From: Xanthostigma xanthostigma
Lineage: Eukaryota > Arthropoda > Insecta > Raphidioptera > Raphidiidae
Reading direction: 5' to 3'
Assembly: GCA_963575645.1 (NCBI GenBank)
Contig: OY754464.1
Span: 71,646,948-71,710,947, forward strand
DNA length: 64,000 nucleotides
Within the stretch, counting starts at the first letter, position 1, and every line of letters begins with the position of its first letter. This document shows, one piece after another, positions 53,794-63,439 of the stretch. The notes under the pieces are model-generated. The model was not told where the DNA came from, made no database searches, and saw nothing but the letters and a program-made list of their open reading frames with translations. The position numbers and the translations under genes are program-made.

Positions 53794-54193
53794 ATATGCA
53801 AAGTAAAATACAGAACATAAATAGAATTTAATTAAGTAGTAACAAAATAACAAAAACACATGGTTATATAAACACAATTTGTAACATAACACAGCCTCTA
53901 GAAATACAATATAATATTGAAATTGAGGAAATAATACATTATTATTTATTGGAATTAAAAATTGAATTAAAATCTACACATTTTATAATACCTATGTATA
54001 TAAATAAATATGAAAAATGAAGTAAATTTTCGAAAATTGATATCTAGAGAACTCTCGTTAAGCTTCGTTTCGGAAAATTTTACAATCTGTTAAACTAGGG
54101 TTGGTTTTTTTTTCTAAGAAAAATTACAAAGAAAAAGTGATGAGAAAATTATCCGGAAAACCCCGTTTCAGCTAAGTTAATTCATTATTTATT
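53794..54193. other. No recognised feature
   Basis: AT-rich spacer. Confidence 0.3.
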
Positions 54194-54196
54194 TTA

Positions 54197-54610
54197 AGAG
54201 ATCGCACAGACTTATCCAGCACGGACCAGCACGATTTCGCACACTAGACCAGCGCGAACCAGCACTCAGCTGCATTAGGTGCTAGTTCAGTGTGCGGCAG
54301 ACATTTTCTTCAGTTTTCAAGCCGTGAATTTTGCAACATGGACGCGTGTAGTTCGGTGGAAGAATTTTTTATTTTTGACGGGGTTGTGTGGTAGAATTAT
54401 CCAAGAAAAAAGCAAGTTTTGTTTTCACTGTATTAATGAAAACGACACTTCACTAGCACACTAGATAGGTCCAGCACGGTTAGACAGAAATTGCAGACTG
54501 AGGGTCTTTGCTGGGGGCAGGTGCTGGTCTATTGTGCGCTACTCCATTAAATAACATCCGCGCTGTGCTGGTCGTGCTGATCCACTCTGGAAAATAGTGT
54601 GCACGGTCTT
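54197..54610. mobile_element. PIF/Harbinger-like MITE PH1, copy with frame start
   Basis: AGAGATCGCACAGACTTATCC faces the inverse of AAGACCGTGCACACTATT, with TTA at 54194-54196 and 54611-54613. CCAGCACG-type repeats are dense at both ends. An ATG at 54338 opens MDACSSVEEFFIFDGVVW and then a stop, probably the start of a lost transposon gene. Confidence 0.75.
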
Positions 54611-54613
54611 TTA

Positions 54614-55032
54614 TTTAAATTCATGTATTGATCACTATTACCGTAAATTGAGAATTTTGTTTTGAAATTATTTAAAAATAAATATATTCCTATTTCTGAT
54701 ACTAAATCTTCATTTTTCAAATTTACTTAATTCCCTACAACAAATTACTTAATAATTAGACTCAATACAAATAAATTATTATTATTATTATAGTTTATCT
54801 ATTGGCGATCAACTTCTTAGAAAAAAATAATACTTAATTTTTATAATAATTATATACATTTTTTTTATAATAGATATCGATTTTTTTCATATTGTACCAT
54901 AATCGTTCACTTTCTACGATGACTTAATTCGCAAATCACAAATGGCGCAGAATTATTGAGATTTAAAATTAATTAATCCATGTTCCCCCCATTTGGTTAG
55001 TCAATTGGTTAACAGGAGGCAGCACGTGCGTC
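54614..55032. other. No recognised feature
   Basis: AT-rich spacer. Confidence 0.3.
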
Positions 55033-55089
55033 TAATACCTGCAGTACACATTCGCCGAGCGCGCTCGCCGAGAGATTAGGCTGTGTAGG

Positions 55090-55238
55090 TATATGTCAGC
55101 GGGATATTGTCAAATCCGTGATATTGTAATTTCACTAGTGAAATTACAATATCACGATTGAAAAAGAGTCGTGATATTGTAATTTCACTAAGTGAAATTA
55201 TAATATCACGGGTTTGACAATATCCCGGTGACATATAC
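55090..55238. mobile_element. Double palindrome FB7
   Basis: CGGGATATTGTCAAATCCG, GTGATATTGTAATTTCACT and its complement appear twice in hairpin order around ATTGAAAAAGAGT, closing with GACAATATCCCG. The outer TATATGTCA pairs with TGACATATA. Four mutually complementary blocks could fold as a cross. Confidence 0.7.
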
Positions 55239-55239
55239 A

Positions 55240-55472
55240 CCATAGAGATATCAGTAACTAGAGTACGCTAGTTCGTATGCTTGCCATAAGTGAAATTGTC
55301 CTCAGTTGAGAGAGAGAACGCTGCAAACTTTCCGTATCATTATTATATTACGTTTACTCAAATCAGTATTGTTTTGTATCATTAGTTACAATAGAGATAA
55401 GGAACTGTTCTCTGTCTGAATTGCAGACACTTTCAGGGCTCACTCGCGTACTCTAGTCTAATATCTTTGTGG
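55240..55472 (+). mobile_element. MITE family M1, copy 4
   Basis: Exact 6-bp duplications TATACA at 55234-55239 and 55473-55478. Ends CCATAGAGATATCAG and the slightly worn CCACAAAGATATTAG. Nested inside PH4 at the edge of FB7. Confidence 0.85.
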
Positions 55473-55775
55473 TATACACTCGGCGTGGCTCGGCTTCATT
55501 GTTCATTTAAACGGCGCAGTTAAATGGATCTGGATTTTTTTTCGAAGATGACTTCGAAATGTCGCCATAAGAAAATATTTTTTTTCAATTCAGAAATTGG
55601 CAATTGCAAAATTTCACTCAATCTCAGCCACGCGTCATTGTTTTTTTTTTATCCTTATGCTGGAGATGCATGGAATCCCAGATCACAGGCTCATTTTGGT
55701 AATGTTCTAAGAAATCAATTACTGTGTCATTGGTCCAGTCCGCCATAATTTTTTTATCATAAAAGTTACACTTTA

Positions 55776-56427
55776 AGGTATGATTCCGAAGGCGGCTGCA
55801 GCAACCGACTGCAACTGCAGGCTGCAGACGGCAACCGCAAACGTGCTGTTGCCTGCGGTTGGACCAATGTAGAATGCAGCGACAGATTTCGGCGGCAGTC
55901 GGTTTTTCCGTGAATGATGACGGACGATTTTGACGTTCCCGGTACTATTTTGAGCCTTTTGTTGGAAGAGGAAGACGACGATGACTTTTTGTTACTGTAT
56001 ACCAGAAAAAGAAGAAAGCTCACGATGCCTTTATTCAGAAATAGACCAGATGAAGGAAGTTATTCAATGTTGATTAAAAAGCATTTGTTAAGTGACGAAA
56101 AAATATTCAGAAGCTATTGCCGTGTAAATAGCGTGGCCAGTGTCATAAATAACTGGATATTTAGCCACTAAATTAATCAGTTTTTCCTCGTCGGCGCCCG
56201 AAAAACTCATTTTTACGTGTTGTCACTTATGCAGTCGGCGACACTACTAGTTCAGGAGCAGTGGTGCGGTCTGCAGTCGCGGCAAGCTACGACGGCAGGC
56301 GACAGTGCCGCCGCGCTCCGAATGCATTTAATAGAAAAATATGAATACCAGTACTGCCGCCTGCGGTCTGCCGCTGCAGTGTGCAGTCTGCGGTTTGCAG
56401 TCTGCGGTCGCATTCGGAATCATACCT
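55776..56427 (+). mobile_element. PIF/Harbinger-like element PH5 with transposase N-terminus
   Basis: Ends AGGTATGATTCCGAAGGCG and the inverse AGGTATGATTCCGAATGCG, with exact TTA duplications at 55773-55775 and 56428-56430. CTGCAG/GCAGTC repeats (CTGCAACTGCAGGCTGC) crowd both ends. It encodes only the front of the transposase. Confidence 0.85.
55914..56171 (+). pseudogene. Harbinger (HARBI1/ALP1-type) transposase N-terminal fragment
   Basis: 85 codons from ATG 55914. An acidic stretch (EEEDDDD) is followed by LFRNRPDEGSYSMLIKKHLL then SDEKIFRSYCRVN, the characteristic N-terminal segment of HARBI1/ALP1-like nucleases (R-x-x-E-G-x-x-x-x-L-x-x-x-L-x-x-D-x-x-x-F-x-x-x-x-R). The helix-turn-helix and DDE nuclease core are deleted and the last 15 residues are unrelated. 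Confidence 0.75.
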
Positions 56428-56650
56428 TTAACCAACAAAAATAACAACTTAAGCACATTTAAATTCGCACGAGGTGACGAGTGTGTACTGACTGTGCTCG
56501 TACTCGCCACTCGGTTCCTTTGGCTCGCGGTAGAAAAACCGACTTTATACGGAGCGCTGGCGAGGCGAGCGAGATCAGACGAGCGTTCCCAGTACACATT
56601 AGCTTTCGCAAGTCTCGGTATCCCTCGGCGAATGTGTACTGCAGGCATAA

Positions 56651-56994
56651 CAAATAACAATGAACTGACAAAACAGTTATATTACGCACCGTCATCTGAT
56701 TATCGCGAATAAAGCCATCCTACAAACAGTCTTTGATCGTACTTATATTTCAGTGCATATACCTAGTTAAATAATTTGTTTATAAAATTTTTAGGATGGT
56801 TCTTTTGAGCTAAGTTTGAATAATATTTACAATCAAATCTTTAACACGAAAATATTTTCTTAATAACGATGAAACATTAAAAAATAAATTTATCACAGAA
56901 AAAGATAGAACTAACTAATTTTTCTTATATTTAATAAATTTTAGATTTTGAGTCGAGCAGTACGACTATTTACGTTTGTATTTCAAATTGTAAA
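56651..56994. other. No recognised feature
   Basis: AT-rich spacer. Confidence 0.3.
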
Positions 56995-57085
56995 ATTCAA
57001 TAAAAAAATAAAGAGTAGTTACTTCTTACCGCAACAGTTTTATTAGCGGATGTACATTTCGGGAGCTATGCTCTCATCTTCAGCA
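56995..57085 (-). mobile_element. Hammerhead-bearing HF3, copy 2, single arm
   Basis: AAAGAGTAGTTACTTCTTACC, AACAGTTTTATTAGCGGATG and the CTCATCTTCAG loop match the left arm and loop of 41465-41595; the mirror arm is absent. Confidence 0.65.
57056..57083 (-). ncRNA. Hammerhead-ribozyme-like core of HF3 copy 2
   Basis: Minus strand: CTGAAGA (57083-57077), stem II GAGAGC with GCTCCC, then GAAAT (57060-57056). Identical to the HF3 copy 1 core. Confidence 0.35.
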
Positions 57086-57533
57086 AACACTAAATTGTAG
57101 TAAAATTCAAAACAAAATGGCATAAAAGCGCTTCCATTTTATATTAACACATTACGTAGTTTTTAGCAACACATTTAATTTTTAATACAATGTAATTTCA
57201 GTTAAAAATCTATTAAGAGTAAATACTTAAATCATTTTAGATTCCAAAAATAATAATTATGTTCAATAAAATGTCTTACGTGTTATAAATATGCTTATAA
57301 TGTATTACTGTATTTCACTTCGTTTAGTCTTTATTTACACAATTGTTAACCGTCCCTCCTATTAAACTTCAAGTCCTCTCTTTAAAACTGTCCTTATTTA
57401 CTTTAAAAATACTGACTACACTTCAGAAAAATAATATCAACACGAACAATGTCTGCTGATTGATTGACATGACACGGTAGGTAGTTGAAAGCAGTGACGC
57501 TGAACAGAAGGTTCGCGTGTTTAATAATAGTAT
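57086..57533. other. No recognised feature
   Basis: AT-rich spacer. Confidence 0.3.
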
Positions 57534-57893
57534 TAATAGACGATCGAACTTGGTACGGGCCGGGAACGGACATGGTACGGCGAATCAAGTTCGCTGGTTA
57601 CAACAGACGACCGAATCTGTCAGTCTCCTTGTGTCCAAGAACTTCGCGTTCTGTCAAAATTTCTACCACGTTGCACAACGTTTTGAATTTTGATCATTGA
57701 CTAATTAATGACGTCGTCATAAGTACCAAGTTGAATTGTCAATTAATACTTTACTACACACGCGCGGATTAAATACGAAGCGAACCAAGTACGATATGTA
57801 AACCATCGAACCGCCCGGACACGCAGACTACTGTCTAGACGAACAGATTTGGTATCCGTTGTCCGGTCCGTACCAAGTTCGATCGTCTATTAA
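57534..57893. mobile_element. TIR element with ATAGACGATCGAACTTGG ends
   Basis: Left ATAGACGATCGAACTTGGTA and its inverse at 57870-57893, with GGTCCG/CGGGCC blocks next to them. TTA and TAA flank the ends palindromically, so target-site length is ambiguous. Repeats of AGTTCG and GAACCAAGTACG lie inside. Confidence 0.6.
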
Positions 57894-58026
57894 TGGTATA
57901 AGGCTCGCATAAACAGTTTTGAATCCAAATTTAATAAATTATTATAAAATTACAGTTCTAGCATCAAACCTAATCGATAATCAGATTTCCTAATAATAAA
58001 CGATGCCATTTGTGAACTATAGTTTT

Positions 58027-58300
58027 TACCATTCCAACTTCACAATTGAGGAATGGTAGGTACTTATTTGGTCAAACTTCATTTTTCAAAATCTTACAAT
58101 TTTTTTCGTTTTAAGGTCCCCGGAATCCAAAACACATATTTTTGGAAAAAGTCTGTGCGCCTGTAAAGCGGATTTAAGCCAAATTTTGTGAGAATGTTTG
58201 ATATGCAAATATGAAGAGTGTTATTGTTTTGAAGAAAATTGGCGCATGGGCAAAATATTATAGATTATAGACGCTAAACAGCTAAAGGGACAGTTTGAGT
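58027..58300 (+). repeat. Repeat R7, long copy 1
   Basis: Begins with the hairpin TACCATTCCAAC...GGAATGGTA, then AAACATATTTTTGGAAAAA-type and GCAAATATGAAGAG blocks, parallel to 58681-58950. Confidence 0.6.
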
Positions 58301-58680
58301 TCATAAATGTAATAAATTATCCAGTTCCCTCAAATTGCGGCTCTTAAATCTATAAAATAATTTTCTTGAATAAACTCAAAGATTAAAAAAGTTTGTATAC
58401 TTAGATCGAGTCAATGTTTAAATATTGTCAACGGGTAATACTGTGTCAATCTTACTCGGAAATGACCTATTATAGGCGTTCAATATACAGAATGTTTCAA
58501 AACATGTGTTTGAAAATAAAGGTTTGACTCCTTGGTTTATCCTAAGAAAAAAAGTTCTTATAAGCATGGGTCCGCAAGGGCACCGTTTTCGAGATACGAT
58601 ATCTCAGGAACCGTTTGAGATGCAAAACTCAGCTTCATTAATATTAGCTAGTTTTTAAGCGCGTATGCAATTTTAAATTT

Positions 58681-58950
58681 TACCATTCCAACCCACAAGT
58701 GGGGAATGGTACTAGTTTAGGTAAAAAATCACTTTTAAAAAATTTTACAATATCTTTCTGTTTTGAGGTCCTCCGAATCCAAAAAAACATATTTTTGGAA
58801 AAACTCTGTGCGTCTGTTAATCTGTGAACACGATACAGGTCAAACGGATGAGTGGATTGAAACCAAATTTTGGGAGAATGTTTGGTAAGCAAATATGAAG
58901 AGCCCTATTGTTTTTGGGGAAAATCGACGTATGCGCAGAAGAGATATATG
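58681..58950 (+). repeat. Repeat R7, long copy 2
   Basis: Same hairpin start and block order as 58027-58300, at about 650 bp spacing, inside the larger TIR element. Confidence 0.6.
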
Positions 58951-58999
58951 CTATAACGGTGTTTTTTGTATATTAATGTTTTAATAAGTTCACCGCGAG

Positions 59000-59320
59000 T
59001 AGTGGCTGCCAATCCGGTCACTCCATCATCGAACATAAACCACGTGGTACGTGATGGTTTACTCGCCTATGATGCACTGCTTCGGTCAGACTGCGCTGCT
59101 CGCTGGAGGTAGCGGGTGCGAGTGAGTCACGTGACCTGCTAGTCGCCGCTGCCTAGCTACCAAAATAGAACATGTCCAATTTCACCAGCCGCTGAGAAAT
59201 ACTCGCCGGCTGGCGGCGCCAGTGGCGAATTTTATGCTCACACCAAGCTGATTGATGGCTGACAGTAGCGGCTTCCACAACTCGCGGCTGGCAACCAGCC
59301 TAGTGTGACCCGCGCTTAAC
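59000..59320 (-). mobile_element. PIF/Harbinger-like MITE fragment, GC-rich
   Basis: The right end read on the minus strand is TTAAGCGCGGGTCACACTAG then GCTGGTTGCCAGCC, a common Harbinger-type MITE terminus. The left terminus was not identified. E-box-like CACGTG sits near 59137. Confidence 0.4.
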
Positions 59321-59422
59321 GCAGACTTCCAACCTACGTCTTAGATTTATATCATCATTTTTTTAGCACCATGTATCTTGAAAACGGTGCTTTTGCGGAC
59401 CCATATTAATAGGAACTTTTTA

Positions 59423-59596
59423 ACTTCCCGCTTTAAAAAAAAAAAAAAAATTTTTTTTTTTTTTTTCAAAAATCGGGAAGTTATTGGTTTCACCCCGATT
59501 TTCAGAAATCGAGTTTTCGCCAGATCTCGACGTTTTGAGGTCCTAGGAAGCTATTAAAACTATTTTGGCGATGATGTCCGAGGGGCTGTATGTATG

Positions 59597-59632
<36 letters not shown>

Positions 59633-60660
59633 AACCTTTTATATCTTTTGAACGGAGTGTCCGACTGAAACGCGGTTTGCGGCATCGGACGTGATCTTGG
59701 TGAACTTAGACTTCCTGAAAATTTGAAACGATTCGGCCCAAAAAATTTTGAGAAATCTTAAAAAAACAAGTTTCAAAAATTTTTTAAAATTTGTTTTTGT
59801 AAAATATTTTCTAAACTACTAAACCGAATAATTCCAAAATCTAATCAGCTCTTCTCCTTAACAAACTACGTCGATTTCCGCAAACCGCATCAAAATCGGT
59901 TCATTTGTTCACGAGATACCGTGAACGAAAAAATCGTAAAAAAGTGTTTTTTTAAAATGATTCTTAAAATTGTTATCAGATCGATTTTTTTGTAATAAAT
60001 TACTTTCTTAGGCTAAAAAAACTGCGTCGATCGCCGCAAACCAGATCAAAATTGGTTCATTTGTTCATGAGATAACGTGAACGAAAAATTAGGAGAAAAG
60101 TAATTTTTTATAATTACTCGTAAAATTCTTATCAAATCGATTTTTTTGTAATAATTTACTTTCTTAGGTTAAAAAAACTGCGTCGATCGCCGCACACCAG
60201 ATCAAAATTGGTTCATTTGTTAATGAGATAACGTGAACGAAAAATTAGGAAAAAAGTAATTTTTTATAATTACTCGTAAAATTCTTATCAAATCGATTTT
60301 TTTGTAATAATTTACTTTCTTAGGTTAAAAAAACTGCGTCGATTGACGCAAACCGCATCAAAATCGGCTCATTTGTTCACGAGATATCGTGAACGAAAAA
60401 TTTGTAAAAAATTTTTTTTTAAAATTGCTCGTAAAATTCCTATGAGATCGATTTTTCTGTAATAAATTACTTTTTTAGGATCAAAAATTGAGTCGACTGC
60501 CGCAAATCGCATCAAAATCGGTTCATTTGTTCATGAGATATAGTGAACGAAAATTTCGTAACAAAATGTTTTTTTTTTTGAGCTCGAAGAGCTAAAAAAT
60601 AAACTTCTTGCTATATTTTATATATTTTTGAGCGTTTTGAACTCGAAAATAGCGGGAAGT
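59423..60660. mobile_element. Mariner-like non-autonomous element with ACTTCCCGCT ends
   Basis: Inverted ACTTCCCGCT ends flanked by TA (59421-59422 and 60661-60662). A TG/ATGT microsatellite lies at 59588-59632 and a 156-bp tandem array fills the right half. No transposase. Confidence 0.6.
59815..60565. repeat. 156-bp tandem repeat, about five copies
   Basis: GCGTCGATCGCCG-type blocks recur at 59868, 60024, 60180, 60336 and 60491, each followed by ATCAAAATTGGTTCATTTGTT and GAGATA.CGTGAACGAAAA. Middle copies are nearly identical; the first and last are more diverged, the usual sign of array homogenisation from the centre. Confidence 0.85.
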
Positions 60661-60764
60661 TACAGGGATGGCCTGCAGGGTCAAACTTCTTTTCAAATTT
60701 TTTTCTTAGAATTAGCCAAGGAATCACAAGCTTTATTTTTCGACACATGTTTCGGAACATCCTG

Positions 60765-61589
60765 TATATATGGATTTAGGCGTATATTGGATTGAAATTC
60801 TGATGTCTTATTGAAATTCTTTGACATATATGCAGCCAGGATAAAGCTACAGTGAATTGATACACTTCTTATTAAAGTTTCTCAAAAGGGCTTGTTCGTT
60901 TTCCAATATTGTTAACAACGCTTAAATGCAAATTAAGGTTGGAGTTCAAAGATCGCATTTTATGAAATTCATCAAAAGAAAAGTTTTAATATAAATCTAA
61001 CACGTATACAGGATGCGCGAGTTTCAATCACACATACTCGCTAATTCCGTCAATATTAAGCGAAATGAAATTGTACAAGCGCAAGCCCGCATTCGCATCT
61101 AACTTCCGAACCTTTTAGATTCGTCGCGCGTATTATATATATTATCAGTTATTTAGTTAGCGATGACGTATCTCCGTTGCGGAATTATTCTATACACATT
61201 TCTTTTAGATTTTCAAAAAAAATTGGTTGTCTGTAAAGTCGGTTTACGGACGATAGTTTTACGTGATAACGTATTCCGTAATACATAACCTAAATTTATA
61301 TAATAATTATAATAATTCGAATCTATGATATTGCATCTTTCGCTTCAAATTTAGGTTAATTTTATTTATTTAAATTACTCACCACCTATAATATAATTGT
61401 TTTTTTAACTTTCTTTCTTTCGTATTTATTTTAAGTCTCAAAGATTAGCTGTCATAATATTTTGAAAACAATTGTTTCACTGTTTATATAAAATTCCAAA
61501 ACCTTACAATATTTAAGTATTTTCATACGTCAAAAAATTGATTTTTATAATGATAAAATTTGTATGAAAACGATTTTAGCGAGAGATGA
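60765..61589. other. No recognised gene
   Basis: AT-rich spacer; ATACAGGATGCGCGAG at 61009 is a lone CAGGATG-type end. Confidence 0.3.
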
Positions 61590-61720
61590 GACCTAGCTAA
61601 AACGATTTTTTGCCCCCCAAAATCCCTTTTCAGTAAATTTCATCCAAATCGTTAGGGCCGTTTTCGAGAAAAGCACGCACAGGGTCAGGCGGAACGTTAG
61701 GAACGTTACGAACGTTACAC
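61590..61720. repeat. Common insect repeat fragment
   Basis: CCTTTTCAGTAAATTTCATCC, then GGGCCGTTTTCGAGAAAAGC, a phrase frequent in insect dispersed repeats. AACGTTAGGAACGTTACGAACG is a short tandem at 61692-61715. Confidence 0.35.
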
Positions 61721-62360
61721 TTTTTCGTGCATGCAGCCGGTGTTTTATCAATTTATAAGATTGGTGATTCATCAATTTATAAGACGTTATCACGTCAAAA
61801 AGTGGGACGAGCCCATTAACCCACCTTTGAACTGGCCTAGTCAAATTGGGTAGGTTAATTTCAAAGAAATTGTATTTTGTTGTACTAAAATTGTGTATTG
61901 TATTGTTTTGGTAGCCTATCAACGATTAATCTTTTGAAAGGTTTTCTGGATATACCTACTGTAGAAAATTGACTGTGTATTATATTATGAATCTCAAAAT
62001 ATATTATATCCTTTAAACAGCGATATAAATAATGAAATTTTATGCGAAATTGAGTACAGTTTCAAAACCATCTCATATTACCAGCATGTATTATATAAAT
62101 ATTGTCTTAAAATAACACAGAACAAATAACAATAACTTTCCATATTCGTGCTGAATGAGTTTGGATAAGGGCTGTAAACGAGTGTTTATCTTATCACAAA
62201 ATCTTATAAAATACGTACATACAAACAACCAGTGTCGGTTGAAGAAACTAGCGAAGCGAGCGAGCGCTGAAACTCAGAGGGTGTCTGAAGAGCTTCAACT
62301 TGTTAGGTTTGACGTTATTTAAACTTTTGAAAAGGGATGGAACCTTTGGTGTGAATACGC
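61721..62360. other. No recognised gene
   Basis: AT-rich spacer. Confidence 0.3.
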
Positions 62361-62362
62361 GC

Positions 62363-62390
62363 GTTTCGCTAATCACGTCAGCATCATCAG
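62363..62390 (-). ncRNA. Hammerhead-ribozyme-like core with canonical CTGATGA
   Basis: Minus strand: CTGATGA (62390-62384), stem II GCTGA with TTAGC (one G-U) around CGTGA, then GAAAC (62367-62363). The next bases, GCGCGTA, allow a two- or three-pair stem III with a tiny loop and a GTA cleavage triplet, the layout of minimal type I hammerheads. Stem I was not found. Confidence 0.5.
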
Positions 62391-62719
62391 AAAATGATTA
62401 CAACTATTTTTAATAGTCTCATGATAATGTTGATATTTTGTTTGACTCAGCACTGATTTTTCGGATTTTGCTAGTGTTTCTCTTTTTAAAACAGGCAACC
62501 AACACTGAATCCGCGATTGTGTGTTTGCATTGTTGCCAGTACTTTCTAGAAACTACGATCGATCTTTCTGGAAAGTTCTCAGAGGTACTTGAACGATTGA
62601 TCGGGAGGTGAAATCGGCAGTCTGTCTAGTTTTGTGCGAAATAAATAAACAGTCAGTACTGTGATTTGAGTATTAGAGATCTGAATAGATAGTCAGTGCT
62701 AAACTTGAAGTATCTGTAT

Positions 62720-63263
62720 TAGTGATGTGCCGGATCGTTAAAAATGTATATCCGCGGATACGGATCTGAATACGGATATTTGGTTTCAAGTTCCGCCGAT
62801 ACGGATACGGATCTTAACTTTCTTAGAGTACGCGGCGGTAAATATTGCACATCGACCTTTGGAAAGAGACTATCTGTTATGGGAAAAAGTTATTGACCTC
62901 TTTAAGAGTTAACTCTCATAACAGATTGTCTCTTTCCAAAGATCGATGTGCAATATCTCATTATAAAGATAGTTTTTTAGTACCTTTGAGTTATGTACTA
63001 TTGGTATGGTACTCACTACGATAAATGTTTGCAATATAAAGGTGCCAAATACGATTTAAAAAATAAAAAATAATCTGAATGGAATTTAACAGTTTTTCAT
63101 TATTACCTAATCACCTATTTATATAAAATTTCATTTATGAATTGAAAATTAATAAGGTAAAAGATCCGTAAAAGATCCGCCAAAAACTAACGGATACGGA
63201 TACGGATCTTTCTTCTCCCTCGGATATCCGCGGATACGGATACGGATATCCGGCACATCACTA
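62720..63263. mobile_element. hAT MITE H6
   Basis: Exact 8-bp duplications ATCTGTAT at 62712-62719 and 63264-63271; ends TAGTGATGTGCCGG and inverse. GGATACGGATA repeats fill both subterminal regions. The interior has a second inverted repeat, GCACATCGACCTTTGG with its near complement (62850 and about 62950). Confidence 0.9.
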
Positions 63264-63439
63264 ATCTGTATTATCACATTGCGACAGACTGCGTCATTAA
63301 TATTGGACACAAATAAAGAAACAGTCAGATCTCTGTAGTCAGTATTGTGAGGAAGCTGTAGCGATATTAATAAATAGTGACTTTGTGAGTAGTGATTATT
63401 GTTGTTAATTGTTGGTTCTAAGAGTTTCGTTTGTGTTAA

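Larger units (their letters stand above)
55036..56647. mobile_element. PIF/Harbinger-like element PH4 containing three other elements
   Basis: Ends TACCTGCAGTACACATTCGC and the inverse TGCCTGCAGTACACATTCGC with TAA at 55033-55035 and 56648-56650. CGCTCGCC/GGCGAGCG-type repeats lie subterminally. Inside are the fold-back 55090-55238, MITE M1 copy 4 and Harbinger-like PH5. Confidence 0.75.
58488..60764. mobile_element. 2.3-kb TIR element with nested insertions
   Basis: CAGAATGTTTCAAAACATGTG faces the inverse CAGGATGTTCCGAAACATGTG at about 60744-60764; the arms continue with AATAAAGGTTTGAC and GGTCCGCAAGGGCACCG. It hosts R7 (58681), a GC-rich MITE piece (59000-59320) and the element 59423-60660. 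Confidence 0.6.

Noticed and set aside
56217-56712. Overlapping 75-123 codon frames on both strands
   Set aside because: They arise from CTGCAG-type and GGCGAGCG-type subterminal repeats of PH5 and PH4.
62455-63435. LTR fossil suggested by TTCTAGAA, repeated CAGTC and AATAAA around the hAT MITE H6
   Set aside because: No matching ends or duplication were found, and the sequence has no second copy in the window.
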